Assembly: GCA_041907665.1 (NCBI GenBank)
Contig: JAYRGW010000009.1
Location: 1-64,000 of the forward strand
From: JAAYUD01 sp041907665
GTDB lineage: Bacteria > Bacteroidota > Bacteroidia > Bacteroidales > Bacteroidaceae
Direction of reading: 5' to 3'
Length of the DNA stretch: 64,000 bases
Shown here: positions 17,162-25,279 of the stretch, in pieces
Layout of the letters: the number at the start of each line of letters is the position of its first letter
Numbering within the stretch: the first letter of the stretch is position 1
Translations under genes and position numbers: made by a program
Notes under the pieces: model-generated
Databases searched by the model: none
Told to the model about the DNA's origin: nothing
Seen by the model: only the letters and a program-made list of their open reading frames with translations

Positions 17162-17208
17162 AATAAAAATGCCTCTCGTCGGCGGTAGTTGTCCGCTAAC
17201 GGGAGGCA
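17162..17208 (-). terminator. Long intrinsic terminator between hypothetical gene and HTH operon
   Basis: The minus strand forms a stem of about 16 bp (14 paired) with a 7-base loop from 17208 to 17170 (TGCCTCCCGTTAGCGG pairing with CCGCCGACGAGAGGCA), followed by TTTTTATT. It ends the integrase-side transcript after the gene at 17305-18120. The region 17209-17304 holds nothing else. Confidence 0.82.
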
Positions 17209-17304
17209 AAATTACAGGGAGCTTATCCTTCTGGCACCATGCTCAGATTCATCTCAAGTGTATTCTCAAGTGCATTCTCAGGTGGCTCCGTTATAATTGT
17301 TGGA

Positions 17305-18084
17305 TTACCTATTATTTTTTCTTATTCTTGGTATTTGTTCCACCAATGCAAGAATCTTGGCTTCGATGGATTCTAGCTCTTGATAACTGCATTCGTATAC
17401 GCCCATTGACATGTTTCCTTGTTTCAATGGCTCTTTGGTTTTATGACTGGCTATCAACTCATGTTCAGAAATGACTTTCTGCCATGAGTAGGTGATATGT
17501 TTGAAATGATGCAAGGTGTGAAAGAAGAAGGCCATGCGTTTGATATCTCTGGCCATTAGAATTTGGGGTTTGCGTGGAATGCAATTAAACAGATCTTTCA
17601 TATCATGTGGCGTAACAATGTCGGTGAAGATATGAACCTCGTTTGCAATTCTGGCTATAAGCTCCAATTTGTAGTTGTCGAATAGACATTCAAAATTGAG
17701 AACTGGCGGGATTGGGGTTTGTGGGTCTAGAATGAACCCGTTTTCAAGATGGCTATCTGCCAATAGAACGGATGGTGGCATTGCCATCATACCATTCATC
17801 ATGTCAATCATCTGTTCAATGCTTTTATCACTGAAGTCTGTCTGATTGAAGAAATACTCTGTTAGAGCTCGGTTATTAAGCAGTAAATCTTCAATCATCC
17901 CAATATTGAGATTATGAAGATTTTTACTGTGTGCATCGTCCGCATCATGATGGAAATGGACGTTAATGAAATCTTTAGCAAACCTGACGTAATTCTTTTT
18001 CAGATTTACTACTTCGGCCAAGTAGATGACCCTTGCCTTGTGGCAAAGCTTATTTAATCCTGCCTTCCCACAATAAGGTTCCAT
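17305..18084 (-). CDS. Unrecognised element protein
   Basis: 259 residues from ATG at 18084, or 271 from a TTG at 18120. No signal peptide. The sequence is mixed alpha/beta with histidine-rich stretches (NVHFHHDADDAHSKN and FFFHTLHHFKHITYSW). No known family is recognised. It reads in the same direction as the integrase but is separated from the 350-residue gene by a 77-bp AT-rich gap. Two short inverted repeats (18081-18100 and 18111-18126) lie at its start, so translation may be controlled by RNA structure. The choice of start is uncertain. Confidence 0.55.
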   Translation of the reverse strand: MEPYCGKAGLNKLCHKARVIYLAEVVNLKKNYVRFAKDFINVHFHHDADDAHSKNLHNLNIGMIEDLLLNNRALTEYFFNQTDFSDKSIEQMIDMMNGMMAMPPSVLLADSHLENGFILDPQTPIPPVLNFECLFDNYKLELIARIANEVHIFTDIVTPHDMKDLFNCIPRKPQILMARDIKRMAFFFHTLHHFKHITYSWQKVISEHELIASHKTKEPLKQGNMSMGVYECSYQELESIEAKILALVEQIPRIRKNNR

Positions 18085-18126
18085 CTTATGCGTAAGATGG
18101 TCCTTCAAATCTCTTTGCAAAAAGAG
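18081..18126 (-). repeat. Two inverted repeats at the start of the 17305-18084 gene
   Basis: CCATCTTA-TGCG-TAAGATGG (18081-18100) is a perfect 8-bp inverted repeat that includes the ATG at 18084-18082. CTCTTT-GCAA-AAAGAG (18111-18126) is a 6-bp one just upstream. They may form RNA hairpins that hide the start, or be operator sites. Confidence 0.5.
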
Positions 18127-18197
18127 AGATAGAGAAATGATTTTTTCTCATGACGTTAATAATTTAAAATTAATATATTCTATCGTTTTGATAGATT

Positions 18198-19250
18198 CTA
18201 TTTTTGTCTCATTGGTCTATTGAAGTGTTGTGCAATACTCAATATTTCAGGAGCATACGTTTCGTATATTCTTTTTTCTTTTACTGCGCCAAGTGCGGAT
18301 TTAAGACTTCCTCTGTTCGGCGTTTCACCTTTTACGACAAAGCAGCATGATGTAGCTGCCCAATAGTCTTTGTTGGTAGGAGCGATAGCTGTATCTACAA
18401 AGTATGCTAGTTGGCGAAGATCTTTTAGCCAATTAATAGGTTGGTCGAATTCTTCTTTGCCAAATATAGCTAGCATCTGTTGTTCTGTTGTATCAGGGTC
18501 TACATATCCTTTTTTAATCAGTGACGAAAACATTGTTTTTATTCGTCGTGAACTAAACGGAGTTTTAAATTTTATGTCCTCGGATGGGCAAAATAAATCT
18601 GTGAAGTTTACATCGCTATAAAAATCTAGCATTTCTTGTATTGACTCAAGCTTTGGGTTTGGAATCTGAGTGGTATTCAGCATTTTTATATTCCATTGTT
18701 CCTCAAAAAGTACCCATCTACGTCGAAGAGGTATATTAATCCTAGTTCCAATGGCAAAAGCCAATGTCTTTAATTGGGCTCTCGACATGCCTTCTATGGG
18801 TTGGAATTTGTAATCTAGGTAGCCGGCTTCTTGTGCGTTGATCATTTCTTTTTCTGCACCAAGCTCATTCAGTCCCATTGTAATATTAAGGTTTCCACCG
18901 ATAGACTGTTTCAAAACTCTATCAGCTCTGTCTTTCATATCACCCATAAGCGAAGTGTATTCATGAAGGAGTATTTGATGCTTTGAGGTTAGCTTTTCAG
19001 ATTGTTCATTAAGGTAGTTTTGAAGAAAATCCAGGTCATCAACCTTCTCAATTTCTGCCCCTAATATTGGCTCAGAATGTGAAAGCCAGTATTCATAAAC
19101 ATCGTTAGCCCATTTGAGCATATCAGGCATAAGTTCTGCAATAGCAGATGGAACCAAGTCCATCTGCGTATTACCGTAATATCTTAATTGTTTTGAACTT
19201 CTGTTCATGCGTGCTAGTAATATAGCAGCTTGTCCACGGTGCTGTATCAT
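18198..19250 (-). CDS. Unrecognised helical protein downstream of the integrase
   Basis: 350 residues with no export signal. It is mostly helical, with a coiled-coil-like stretch near residues 85-125 (LNEQSEKLTSKHQILLHEYT). The segment FAIGTRINIPLRRRWVLFEE and a C-terminal LGAVKEKRIYETYAPEILSI are notable. The start lies 1 bp after the integrase stop, so both are in one operon. Proteins in this slot are common in Bacteroides elements but I do not recognise the family. It may be an accessory of integration or of element maintenance; this is position-based inference. Confidence 0.6.
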   Translation of the reverse strand: MIQHRGQAAILLARMNRSSKQLRYYGNTQMDLVPSAIAELMPDMLKWANDVYEYWLSHSEPILGAEIEKVDDLDFLQNYLNEQSEKLTSKHQILLHEYTSLMGDMKDRADRVLKQSIGGNLNITMGLNELGAEKEMINAQEAGYLDYKFQPIEGMSRAQLKTLAFAIGTRINIPLRRRWVLFEEQWNIKMLNTTQIPNPKLESIQEMLDFYSDVNFTDLFCPSEDIKFKTPFSSRRIKTMFSSLIKKGYVDPDTTEQQMLAIFGKEEFDQPINWLKDLRQLAYFVDTAIAPTNKDYWAATSCCFVVKGETPNRGSLKSALGAVKEKRIYETYAPEILSIAQHFNRPMRQK

Positions 19251-19251
19251 A

Positions 19252-20418
19252 CTATTTTTCTCCTAAATTTGGAATGAGTGATACGGCATCTTGTTTTCTC
19301 TTATCAAGCACTTTGGCGTAGATTTGAGTAGTGGCCAACTCTTTATGACCAAGAAGTTTTGATACAGTGTAGATATCTGCACCAAGCGACAACATCATGG
19401 TTGCGAATGTATGACGACCTGTATGGAAGGTGATATTCTTTGTAATCCCGGCAGTGAATGCCCACTTCTTCAATTCAAGAATAGTCCAAGCACTATATTT
19501 GAATGAACTGAACACTCTGTCGGTTGGTTTTCCTCGTTCGCCCATATATTGAACAGCTTGTTCATTTATATCAAGGTACTCTTGAGCCTTTGTCTTTTTC
19601 TGACGGAATACGATACGAGTGAAGCCATCGAAGTCTTGAACCTCTGACCACAGTAGCTTTTCAATATCACTTTTACGTAGACCTGTAAGGCAGGAGAATA
19701 GGAATGCTCTTTTAAGCCATGGATACATACAAGGAGTGGCAGTCAGATTTTTTATTTCTTCAACTGTCAAGTAAACACGTTCAACTTCCTCTTGCTTGAA
19801 GCCTTCAACGCCTCGCATTGGGTTAAATTGAATAATTCCATCTTCAAAGGCTTTGTTAATACAGCATCTTAGCTTATTGAAATAGGAGAGCTTTGAATTT
19901 TGCGAAAGACCTTGAAATACACTCTTATCCTTTTTATGCGTTACTTTATGACTATCCTTTTCTACTGTATTTAGGAAATCTTTGAATCCAAGAACCCATT
20001 CTTTGTTTATGTCTTTGAATGTTGTTTTCTCATCAGCATAGATTTCAAGGTATTTTAGACAGCTATGCCAGTTTCCCCAATTACCATCTGAATCGGGAGT
20101 CTTGTGTCTTTCTTCACACATGCTTCGATAGAATGATAGGAATGGGGTTTCTTCTGCATAGGGCTTTGGTAAGTCGTATTCAGTTCTAGAAAGCTCCAAC
20201 TGTCTCTTTGAACGAATCGAAACAGCCAAATTATATGTCTGTCGGTTTTGTTCCTTGTCGGCAGGAGTTTTCTCTGGAATAAGGTACAGCTTCAAGAACT
20301 CGCGTGTACGCTTTCCATTGTAATAAATGTCTAGGAAGAGATGGACATTTCCATTGGCCAATTTCTTCTCACGGATTTTCACCGGTTCTTTTTTTTGCAC
20401 GTTTTTGTCACTACTCAT
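19252..20418 (-). CDS. int: Tyrosine recombinase (integrase) of the element
   Basis: 388 residues. N-terminal arm-type domain (residues 10-90), then an SAM-like core-binding domain (TPDSDGNWGNWHSCLKYLEI) and the catalytic domain. The catalytic residues are Arg in SCLTGLRKSDIEKL (near 246), His and Arg in FHTGRHTFATMML (near 335) and the nucleophile Tyr in TTQIYAKVL (near 366). This is the phage-integrase family form used by Bacteroides conjugative transposons. It sits at the end of the element, facing inward, with repeats that look like integrase or Xis sites in the 130 bp upstream (20404-20530). Confidence 0.95.
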   Translation of the reverse strand: MSSDKNVQKKEPVKIREKKLANGNVHLFLDIYYNGKRTREFLKLYLIPEKTPADKEQNRQTYNLAVSIRSKRQLELSRTEYDLPKPYAEETPFLSFYRSMCEERHKTPDSDGNWGNWHSCLKYLEIYADEKTTFKDINKEWVLGFKDFLNTVEKDSHKVTHKKDKSVFQGLSQNSKLSYFNKLRCCINKAFEDGIIQFNPMRGVEGFKQEEVERVYLTVEEIKNLTATPCMYPWLKRAFLFSCLTGLRKSDIEKLLWSEVQDFDGFTRIVFRQKKTKAQEYLDINEQAVQYMGERGKPTDRVFSSFKYSAWTILELKKWAFTAGITKNITFHTGRHTFATMMLSLGADIYTVSKLLGHKELATTQIYAKVLDKRKQDAVSLIPNLGEK

Positions 20419-20531
20419 GGTTGCAAACTTTTAATAGTTTATAATCTAAAATGGCCTGTTTTGTCACCGGTGACAAAAATTGGCCTGTTTTGTCACCGAT
20501 AACCGGGTCTGGTGACAAACTGGTGACAAAA
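20404..20531. repeat. Cluster of TTTGTCAC sites by the integrase gene
   Basis: The octamer TTTGTCAC occurs at 20404-20411, 20460-20467 and 20489-20496, and its complement GTGACAAA at 20470-20477, 20512-20519 and 20523-20530. The sites form a perfect 20-bp palindrome (20459-20478), an 18-bp direct repeat (20452-20469 and 20481-20498), and an 11-bp tandem repeat (20509-20519, 20520-20530). Such arrays next to an integrase are typical arm-type or excisionase binding sites. They may also control int. Confidence 0.7.
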
Positions 20532-20658
20532 TTACGCCCAAAAAGGTAAAACGCCAAATTCTTTAAGATAAAATAAGAAACAAGCCGAAAATCAAGTAGT
20601 GTTGATTATCAGCATGTTACTTGCTTTATTAGTGTTTTGTTAGTGCTTTGTTTTCCCC

Positions 20659-21591
20659 TCAAAAACCCACTTCACTTTCCAATTGATAAAGATAGAAATA
20701 TGCTCCGGCGGAAAGGTAATTGTCCTTCATCAAAAACGTAGAATTATAACAGGATTCTGCTTTTTTAAATTCTCCCATATCCATATAAAGCGAACCTAAA
20801 TCCAAAAAATAGCGATAATGATCATTAAACGTTTTTCCAGCGTCAATTGCAGCTAAAAGATAGCCAACTGCTTCATTATATCTTTTTTCTCGTTTAGCCA
20901 AAGTAGCTTGTAATGACAGAAGTGACGACCGCACATAATCTGTAGTATCTTTCAATAGAGATAACCCTCTTTCCAAGCAATATCGCACACTATCATTCTT
21001 TGATTCCACTAAATAGACATTCGCCAAATCACGATAAACATAGGACATCGGCGTTGACTCCTCCGACATTTCATATAAGTTTATTGCGCTGCGGCAATGA
21101 TTAGCAGCATCAGCATATACGCCTTGATCAAAACTGACATAAGACATGTACTCCTGCAGCATTCCTCGCAATTTATATGCATCAGTTCCTTCAAGTAATT
21201 TATCTGCTTCAAGATAAGCCCTCATAGCATCGGGATATTTATGATCTAATGAATTAAGCTTACCGGCATAAAATAGAGCTTTGCCTGCTTTAACTTTATT
21301 GGCAACACCCTTATAATATTCAACAGCTATAGCGATAAGGGAATCAGATTGCAAACTATCCAAATAATTTCGATCCCTTGCTTGCGTCATCAATAAAGCA
21401 TAATCTGCCGCCACCATTCCACGAAGTTTCTCTGGATGTTTTAATGTTTTAAGTAGAGCCAAAGCACTGTCAGGGTGATTTGTCATACATTCCTCGACTC
21501 TATCCAGCAAAATCCGGTTATCATCACGCGTTGTGCAAGAAAGAACGCTCAACCCAAGAAATATATAATAAAAGAATAGCAGTCTTTTCAT
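20659..21591 (-). CDS. TPR lipoprotein, C-terminally truncated by the element
   Basis: 310 residues from ATG at 21591 (the TTG seven codons earlier is less likely). The N-terminus has a lipoprotein signal (GLSVLSCTTRDD). The rest is tetratricopeptide repeats (for example RGMLQEYMSYVSFDQGVYAD). Related Bacteroides proteins are commonly 500 residues or more, with further TPRs, a membrane segment and often a DNA-binding tail. This one stops within a repeat at YLYQLESEVGF, 130 bp from the integrase-side repeats, as expected if the conjugative element inserted here and cut the gene. It is probably a remnant. Confidence 0.75.
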   Translation of the reverse strand: MKRLLFFYYIFLGLSVLSCTTRDDNRILLDRVEECMTNHPDSALALLKTLKHPEKLRGMVAADYALLMTQARDRNYLDSLQSDSLIAIAVEYYKGVANKVKAGKALFYAGKLNSLDHKYPDAMRAYLEADKLLEGTDAYKLRGMLQEYMSYVSFDQGVYADAANHCRSAINLYEMSEESTPMSYVYRDLANVYLVESKNDSVRYCLERGLSLLKDTTDYVRSSLLSLQATLAKREKRYNEAVGYLLAAIDAGKTFNDHYRYFLDLGSLYMDMGEFKKAESCYNSTFLMKDNYLSAGAYFYLYQLESEVGF

Positions 21592-21976
21592 TCGTTTTTT
21601 ATTCAGAAACAAGGTACTCCAATGGTACTTTTACATATTCAAAGAGATATGTTTTTTGTTTTATTGCCTAAAAATAAACTTCTTTGTCGAAAAAAACAAG
21701 TTTCTAGGGACAAAATAGAAGCTGCATTCAAAAGAATATTATGGAAGAGCTAATATCTAAATGAGATTTATTTCATGGGGTTTTCATTAAATACACAAAA
21801 ACAGAGAGATTCATTACAATTTAATAAAAACAAAAGCCATACATAGAATTTTTAAGTTCCATATATGGCTTTAGTTTATTGTATTCTTTACTTTTACATC
21901 ATATAATCATAATTATCATCTCGAGCGTAAAACTCTGAAAGACGAATAAAGGGATTATAAAATCTAAAAAGAAATC
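21592..21976. other. Intergenic region between TPR gene and nagB
   Basis: AT-rich DNA of 385 bp. It holds the upstream region of the TPR gene, a minus-strand terminator after nagB (21826-21872) and no reading frame I would support. No clear promoter consensus was found for the TPR gene. Confidence 0.5.
21826..21872 (-). terminator. Intrinsic terminator after nagB
   Basis: AAAGCCAT at 21833-21840 pairs with ATGGCTTT at 21865-21872. On the minus strand this is followed by TTTGTTTTTATT. It lies 105 bp beyond the nagB stop. Confidence 0.6.
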
Positions 21977-22789
21977 TTATTTCAGCAAGGAATCGGGATC
22001 AAGATGATCAGCTTCAATATCCTTAAAATAGCGATATGTGCCTACCTTAAGTTCATCGGTCGCAGCATCATCACAAACAATAATACCCTTCTCATGCATC
22101 TGCAAAGCACTAATAGTCCAAATTTGTGTAATACCACCCTCTACCGCATGATAAAGAGCACGGGCTTTATTATGACCATTCACGATGATCAAAACTTCTT
22201 TGGCAGAAAGCACCGTCCCGACTCCCACAGTAAGAGCCGTCTTTGGTACTTTATTGACATCACCGTCGAAAAAGCGGGAGTTAGCAATAATCGTATCAGT
22301 CGTCAGTGTTTTTTGGCGTGTGCGTGAGGATAATGAAGACCCAGGCTCGTTAAAAGCGATGTGTCCATCAGGTCCAATTCCACCCATGAATAAATCTATT
22401 CCACCATAAGATTTAATCTTATCTTCATAACGGGTACACTCCGCATCAAGATCAAGCGCATTACCATTCAGGATATTGGTATTTTCAGGTTTAATATCAA
22501 TATGACTGAAAAAGTTGTTCCACATGAATGAATAATAACTTTCAGAATGACCCTCAGGTAAACCGACATATTCATCCATATTAAAAGTTACCACATTACT
22601 AAATGAAACAAGACCTTTCTTATTTAGGTCAATCAATGTTCTGTACATACCCAACGGTGAAGAGCCGGTAGGACAGCCCAAAACGAAAGGTTTCTCAGGT
22701 GTCGGATTGGCAGCCTTGATTTTAGCAGCGACATAATGCGCAGCCCACTTGGATACGGATTGATAATCCGGTTGGATAATTAATCTCAT
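21977..22789 (-). CDS. nagB: Glucosamine-6-phosphate deaminase
   Basis: 270 residues, the normal length. It converts glucosamine-6-phosphate to fructose-6-phosphate and ammonia in amino-sugar catabolism. Family marks are LGCPTGSSPLGMY (phosphate binding), FNMDEYVGLP with the catalytic Asp near residue 72, and GGIGPDGHIAFNEPGSS with the Asp/His pair near 141-143. It lies 51 bp after the flavodiiron gene and could be cotranscribed with it. Confidence 0.97.
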   Translation of the reverse strand: MRLIIQPDYQSVSKWAAHYVAAKIKAANPTPEKPFVLGCPTGSSPLGMYRTLIDLNKKGLVSFSNVVTFNMDEYVGLPEGHSESYYSFMWNNFFSHIDIKPENTNILNGNALDLDAECTRYEDKIKSYGGIDLFMGGIGPDGHIAFNEPGSSLSSRTRQKTLTTDTIIANSRFFDGDVNKVPKTALTVGVGTVLSAKEVLIIVNGHNKARALYHAVEGGITQIWTISALQMHEKGIIVCDDAATDELKVGTYRYFKDIEADHLDPDSLLK

Positions 22790-22840
22790 GGTGATTGTTT
22801 TTATGTGTTAATAAATAAATTAGGGGGAATATTATAATTA

Positions 22841-24043
22841 CTATCCACGATCTTTCTTTAAGCGATTAGCCATAGCACGCCCCAAGTTTTCACATTGGGT
22901 ATAAGTGATCTCTTTCATCGCTTGTTTCATTTCAACAGGATCACCAACTACCTCAAATCTACTTTTCTCTGCAAACTCCGTCATACGTTTTACAGCGGCA
23001 CCGGCCCAACAGAATGAGCCGAAATAACCGAGATAGCGATCTTTTATATCACGTACCAATATCTTGGACAATAAAGATTCCACCTCAGGATAGATCTGAT
23101 TGCTATATGTAGGTGCACCGATAATGAGTCCACGATACCTAAAGATATCCGATATAATATAAGAAGAATGACTCTTGTTTACATTGTGCATTACAATATG
23201 CTTAATACCCTGGGCACAAAGTTCTTCTGCAATTGCTTCTGCCATTTGCTCGGTATTGCCGTACATTGTTCCGTAAACTATTACCACTCCCTCATCAGCA
23301 TCATATCTACTCAAGCGATCAGTCATATGCATCACCTTTTGTAGATGCTCACCTGTCCATACCGGACCATGAGTAGAGCAGATCATCTTCACATCCAAAT
23401 CATTTAATTTCTGGAGAGCCTTTTGAACAGCAGAGCCATATTTACCTACAATATTGGAGTAATAACGTATCATCTCATCCCAATGGCGCTCCGTATTGAT
23501 ACATGAGTCTACAAATCCTCCATCCAATGTACCAAAACTACCAAAGCCATCACCCGAAAACAAAACACCCTCAGTCTCATCAAACGTCATCATAGTTTCG
23601 GGCCAATGAACCATAGGAGTTAAATAAAAACGTAATTTATGATGTCCTAAAGCCAAATAATCTCCATCTTTAACGAGATATTGTTCACCGGTTACACCAT
23701 AGAAACCTTCAATCATACCGAAAGTTTGTTTATTTCCTACAATGACAATATTGGGATAATGCTGCTTAATAAGACGGATAGAACCGGAATGATCCGGCTC
23801 CATATGATTTATGATTAAGTACTGAATAGGGCGTTCGCCAATTATATTTTTGATTTTACGAAGAAAAATTTCAAAATAGCAGATATCTACCGTATCTACC
23901 AACGCAATGGTTTCATCATCAATCAAATAAGAATTATAGGAAACTCCATAAGGTAACGGCCATAACCCTTCGAACAAAGGTTTGACCCGGTCGTTGACGC
24001 CTACGTAGTGTATTTTCCCTTTCACAACACTTTTACGGTTCAT
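22841..24043 (-). CDS. A-type flavodiiron protein (NO/O2 reductase)
   Basis: 400 residues from ATG at 24043; the frame stays open upstream to a TTG at 24106 but MNRKSVVKGK is the normal start. The N-terminal metallo-beta-lactamase-like domain carries the diiron ligands in INHMEPDHSG (near residue 82) and other His residues (MVHWPETM and STHGPVW). The C-terminal flavodoxin domain starts near VVIVYGTMYGNTEQMA (residue 255) and binds FMN. These enzymes reduce oxygen or nitric oxide and protect anaerobes. It lies 59 bp downstream of the radical SAM gene. Confidence 0.95.
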   Translation of the reverse strand: MNRKSVVKGKIHYVGVNDRVKPLFEGLWPLPYGVSYNSYLIDDETIALVDTVDICYFEIFLRKIKNIIGERPIQYLIINHMEPDHSGSIRLIKQHYPNIVIVGNKQTFGMIEGFYGVTGEQYLVKDGDYLALGHHKLRFYLTPMVHWPETMMTFDETEGVLFSGDGFGSFGTLDGGFVDSCINTERHWDEMIRYYSNIVGKYGSAVQKALQKLNDLDVKMICSTHGPVWTGEHLQKVMHMTDRLSRYDADEGVVIVYGTMYGNTEQMAEAIAEELCAQGIKHIVMHNVNKSHSSYIISDIFRYRGLIIGAPTYSNQIYPEVESLLSKILVRDIKDRYLGYFGSFCWAGAAVKRMTEFAEKSRFEVVGDPVEMKQAMKEITYTQCENLGRAMANRLKKDRG

Positions 24044-24102
24044 ATTTTTGTTATTTGTATTTAGTATGAATAAGAAACAGGTGCAAAAATAAACCTTTTT
24101 TC

Positions 24103-25023
24103 TCAAACTTCATATTTCTTTCCTTGATAAGCACCCGATTCCAACATTCTTTTTTGGACTAAATGATTGAATTCATAGTTCTTTAATCCCCAATCGGGAG
24201 CAATCAACCACTCTTTAGGAGACTGCGAAACGAATCGTTCCAATACAATATCGGGGCGCAAGTGCTCAATATATTCTATGATTAAACTTACATAATCTTC
24301 CAGTTCAAAAAAGTGGAAATCTTCAGGATGATGTAGATATTCACGAGCCATACGGGTTCCCCTTATAAGTTGCAATTGGTGCATTTTTAACGTTGTCAAC
24401 GGGAGACGGGATAATATTCCGGCCTGATGTATCAAATTCACATGTGTTTCACCTGGCAAGCCCAAAATGACATGTCCACCAACTGGTATTCCTAATGCGG
24501 CAGTGCGCTGAACGGCATCAATAGTATCCTTATAAGAATGTCCGCGATTAATTCTTAATAAAGTATCATCATTAGTCGTTTCAATTCCATACTCAACTAA
24601 CAAAAATGTTGTTTTATGAAGTTCCTCAAAATAATGGAGTAATTCATCAGGCATACAATCCGGACGTGTCCCGATAACAAGCCCTACTACATCTTTAACG
24701 GAAAGAGCTTCTTCATACTTCTGTTTCAGTATATTCAACTCATCATAAGTATTGGTGTATGCCTGAAAATAGGCGAGGTATTTCATGTCGGGATATTTAC
24801 GCGAAAAGAAGTTTTTCCCTTCTTCCAATTGCTGGGTAATGCTCTTGTCTGTCCGACAGTAGTCCGGGTTGAAAGTCTGATTATTACAATACGTACACCC
24901 CCCATGCCCTTTTTGTCCATCTCTGTTAGGGCAGGTGAAGCCGGCATTAAGTGATATCTTCTGTACTCTATACGGAAAATTTTCTTTCAAAAAGGACGAG
25001 AATTCATTATATAATAAAGGCAT
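24103..25023 (-). CDS. Radical SAM protein, TIGR01212 (YhcC) type
   Basis: 306 residues. The N-terminal CPNRDGQKGHGGCTYC holds the cysteines for the 4Fe-4S cluster of the radical SAM fold. LVEYGIETTNDDTLLRINRG and GGHVILGLPGE are family hallmarks. The exact reaction of YhcC-type proteins is not well known. Its promoter (TTG-N20-TATATTTG) is at 25083-25053 on the minus strand, shared with the divergent dipeptidyl peptidase region. Confidence 0.9.
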   Translation of the reverse strand: MPLLYNEFSSFLKENFPYRVQKISLNAGFTCPNRDGQKGHGGCTYCNNQTFNPDYCRTDKSITQQLEEGKNFFSRKYPDMKYLAYFQAYTNTYDELNILKQKYEEALSVKDVVGLVIGTRPDCMPDELLHYFEELHKTTFLLVEYGIETTNDDTLLRINRGHSYKDTIDAVQRTAALGIPVGGHVILGLPGETHVNLIHQAGILSRLPLTTLKMHQLQLIRGTRMAREYLHHPEDFHFFELEDYVSLIIEYIEHLRPDIVLERFVSQSPKEWLIAPDWGLKNYEFNHLVQKRMLESGAYQGKKYEV

Positions 25024-25052
25024 ACTTTATAGTTGGCGGTATTTAATGCATG

Positions 25053-25083
25053 CAAATATAAGCATATCAAATCATAAGAACAA
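25053..25083 (-). promoter_or_regulatory. Promoter of the radical SAM gene
   Basis: On the minus strand TTG at 25083-25081, a 20-bp gap, and TATATTTG at 25060-25053 match the Bacteroidetes sigma consensus. The expected transcript start is near 25046, 23 bp before the ATG at 25023. Confidence 0.65.
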
Positions 25084-25223
25084 GATTGTTCGGAAGAACA
25101 AAATGAGAAACTTCCTGAACATTAATCTAACTCAATGGGTTTATTTTAGTGCAAATGGTTTCAGTCAAACTTGCCGTAAGCAAAATCGGACAAATCCCTT
25201 TTGTTAGAAAAAGAAAGCTTTCA

Positions 25224-25254
25224 TTGCTTCCTTTAAGGCAATTGGCTATATTTG
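25224..25254 (+). promoter_or_regulatory. Promoter of the dipeptidyl peptidase gene
   Basis: TTG (25224-25226), a 20-bp gap and TATATTTG (25247-25254) match the Bacteroidetes promoter consensus. The ATG follows at 25280. No other feature was seen in the 25024-25279 gap beyond the two divergent promoters. Confidence 0.7.
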
Positions 25255-25279
25255 CTGCACAAAAAATTAAGATTGGATT

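Larger units (their letters stand above)
1..20600 (-). mobile_element. Integrative conjugative element, one end (left part outside window)
   Basis: A block of co-directional minus-strand genes combines a tyrosine integrase at its right edge, two excisionase-like HTH proteins, a RepA-like ATPase, a Toprim primase and a type IV secretion module with Bacteroides conjugative-transposon families (DUF4134, DUF4133, TraG). This is the usual content of a Bacteroidales conjugative transposon. AbiE and phage-type antirepressor genes are cargo or regulators. The right boundary is placed between the integrase-proximal repeats (ending near 20531) and the truncated TPR gene (stop at 20659). The left end is not seen, nor are a relaxase and coupling protein. 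The exact att core cannot be defined without the other junction. Confidence 0.85.

Noticed and set aside
17170..17208. Possible att or oriT palindrome
   Set aside because: The hairpin is followed by a T run on the minus strand directly after a gene, which fits a terminator better.
20452..20530. CRISPR-like array
   Set aside because: The repeats are short, in both orientations, with uneven spacers and no cas genes; they fit recombinase sites.
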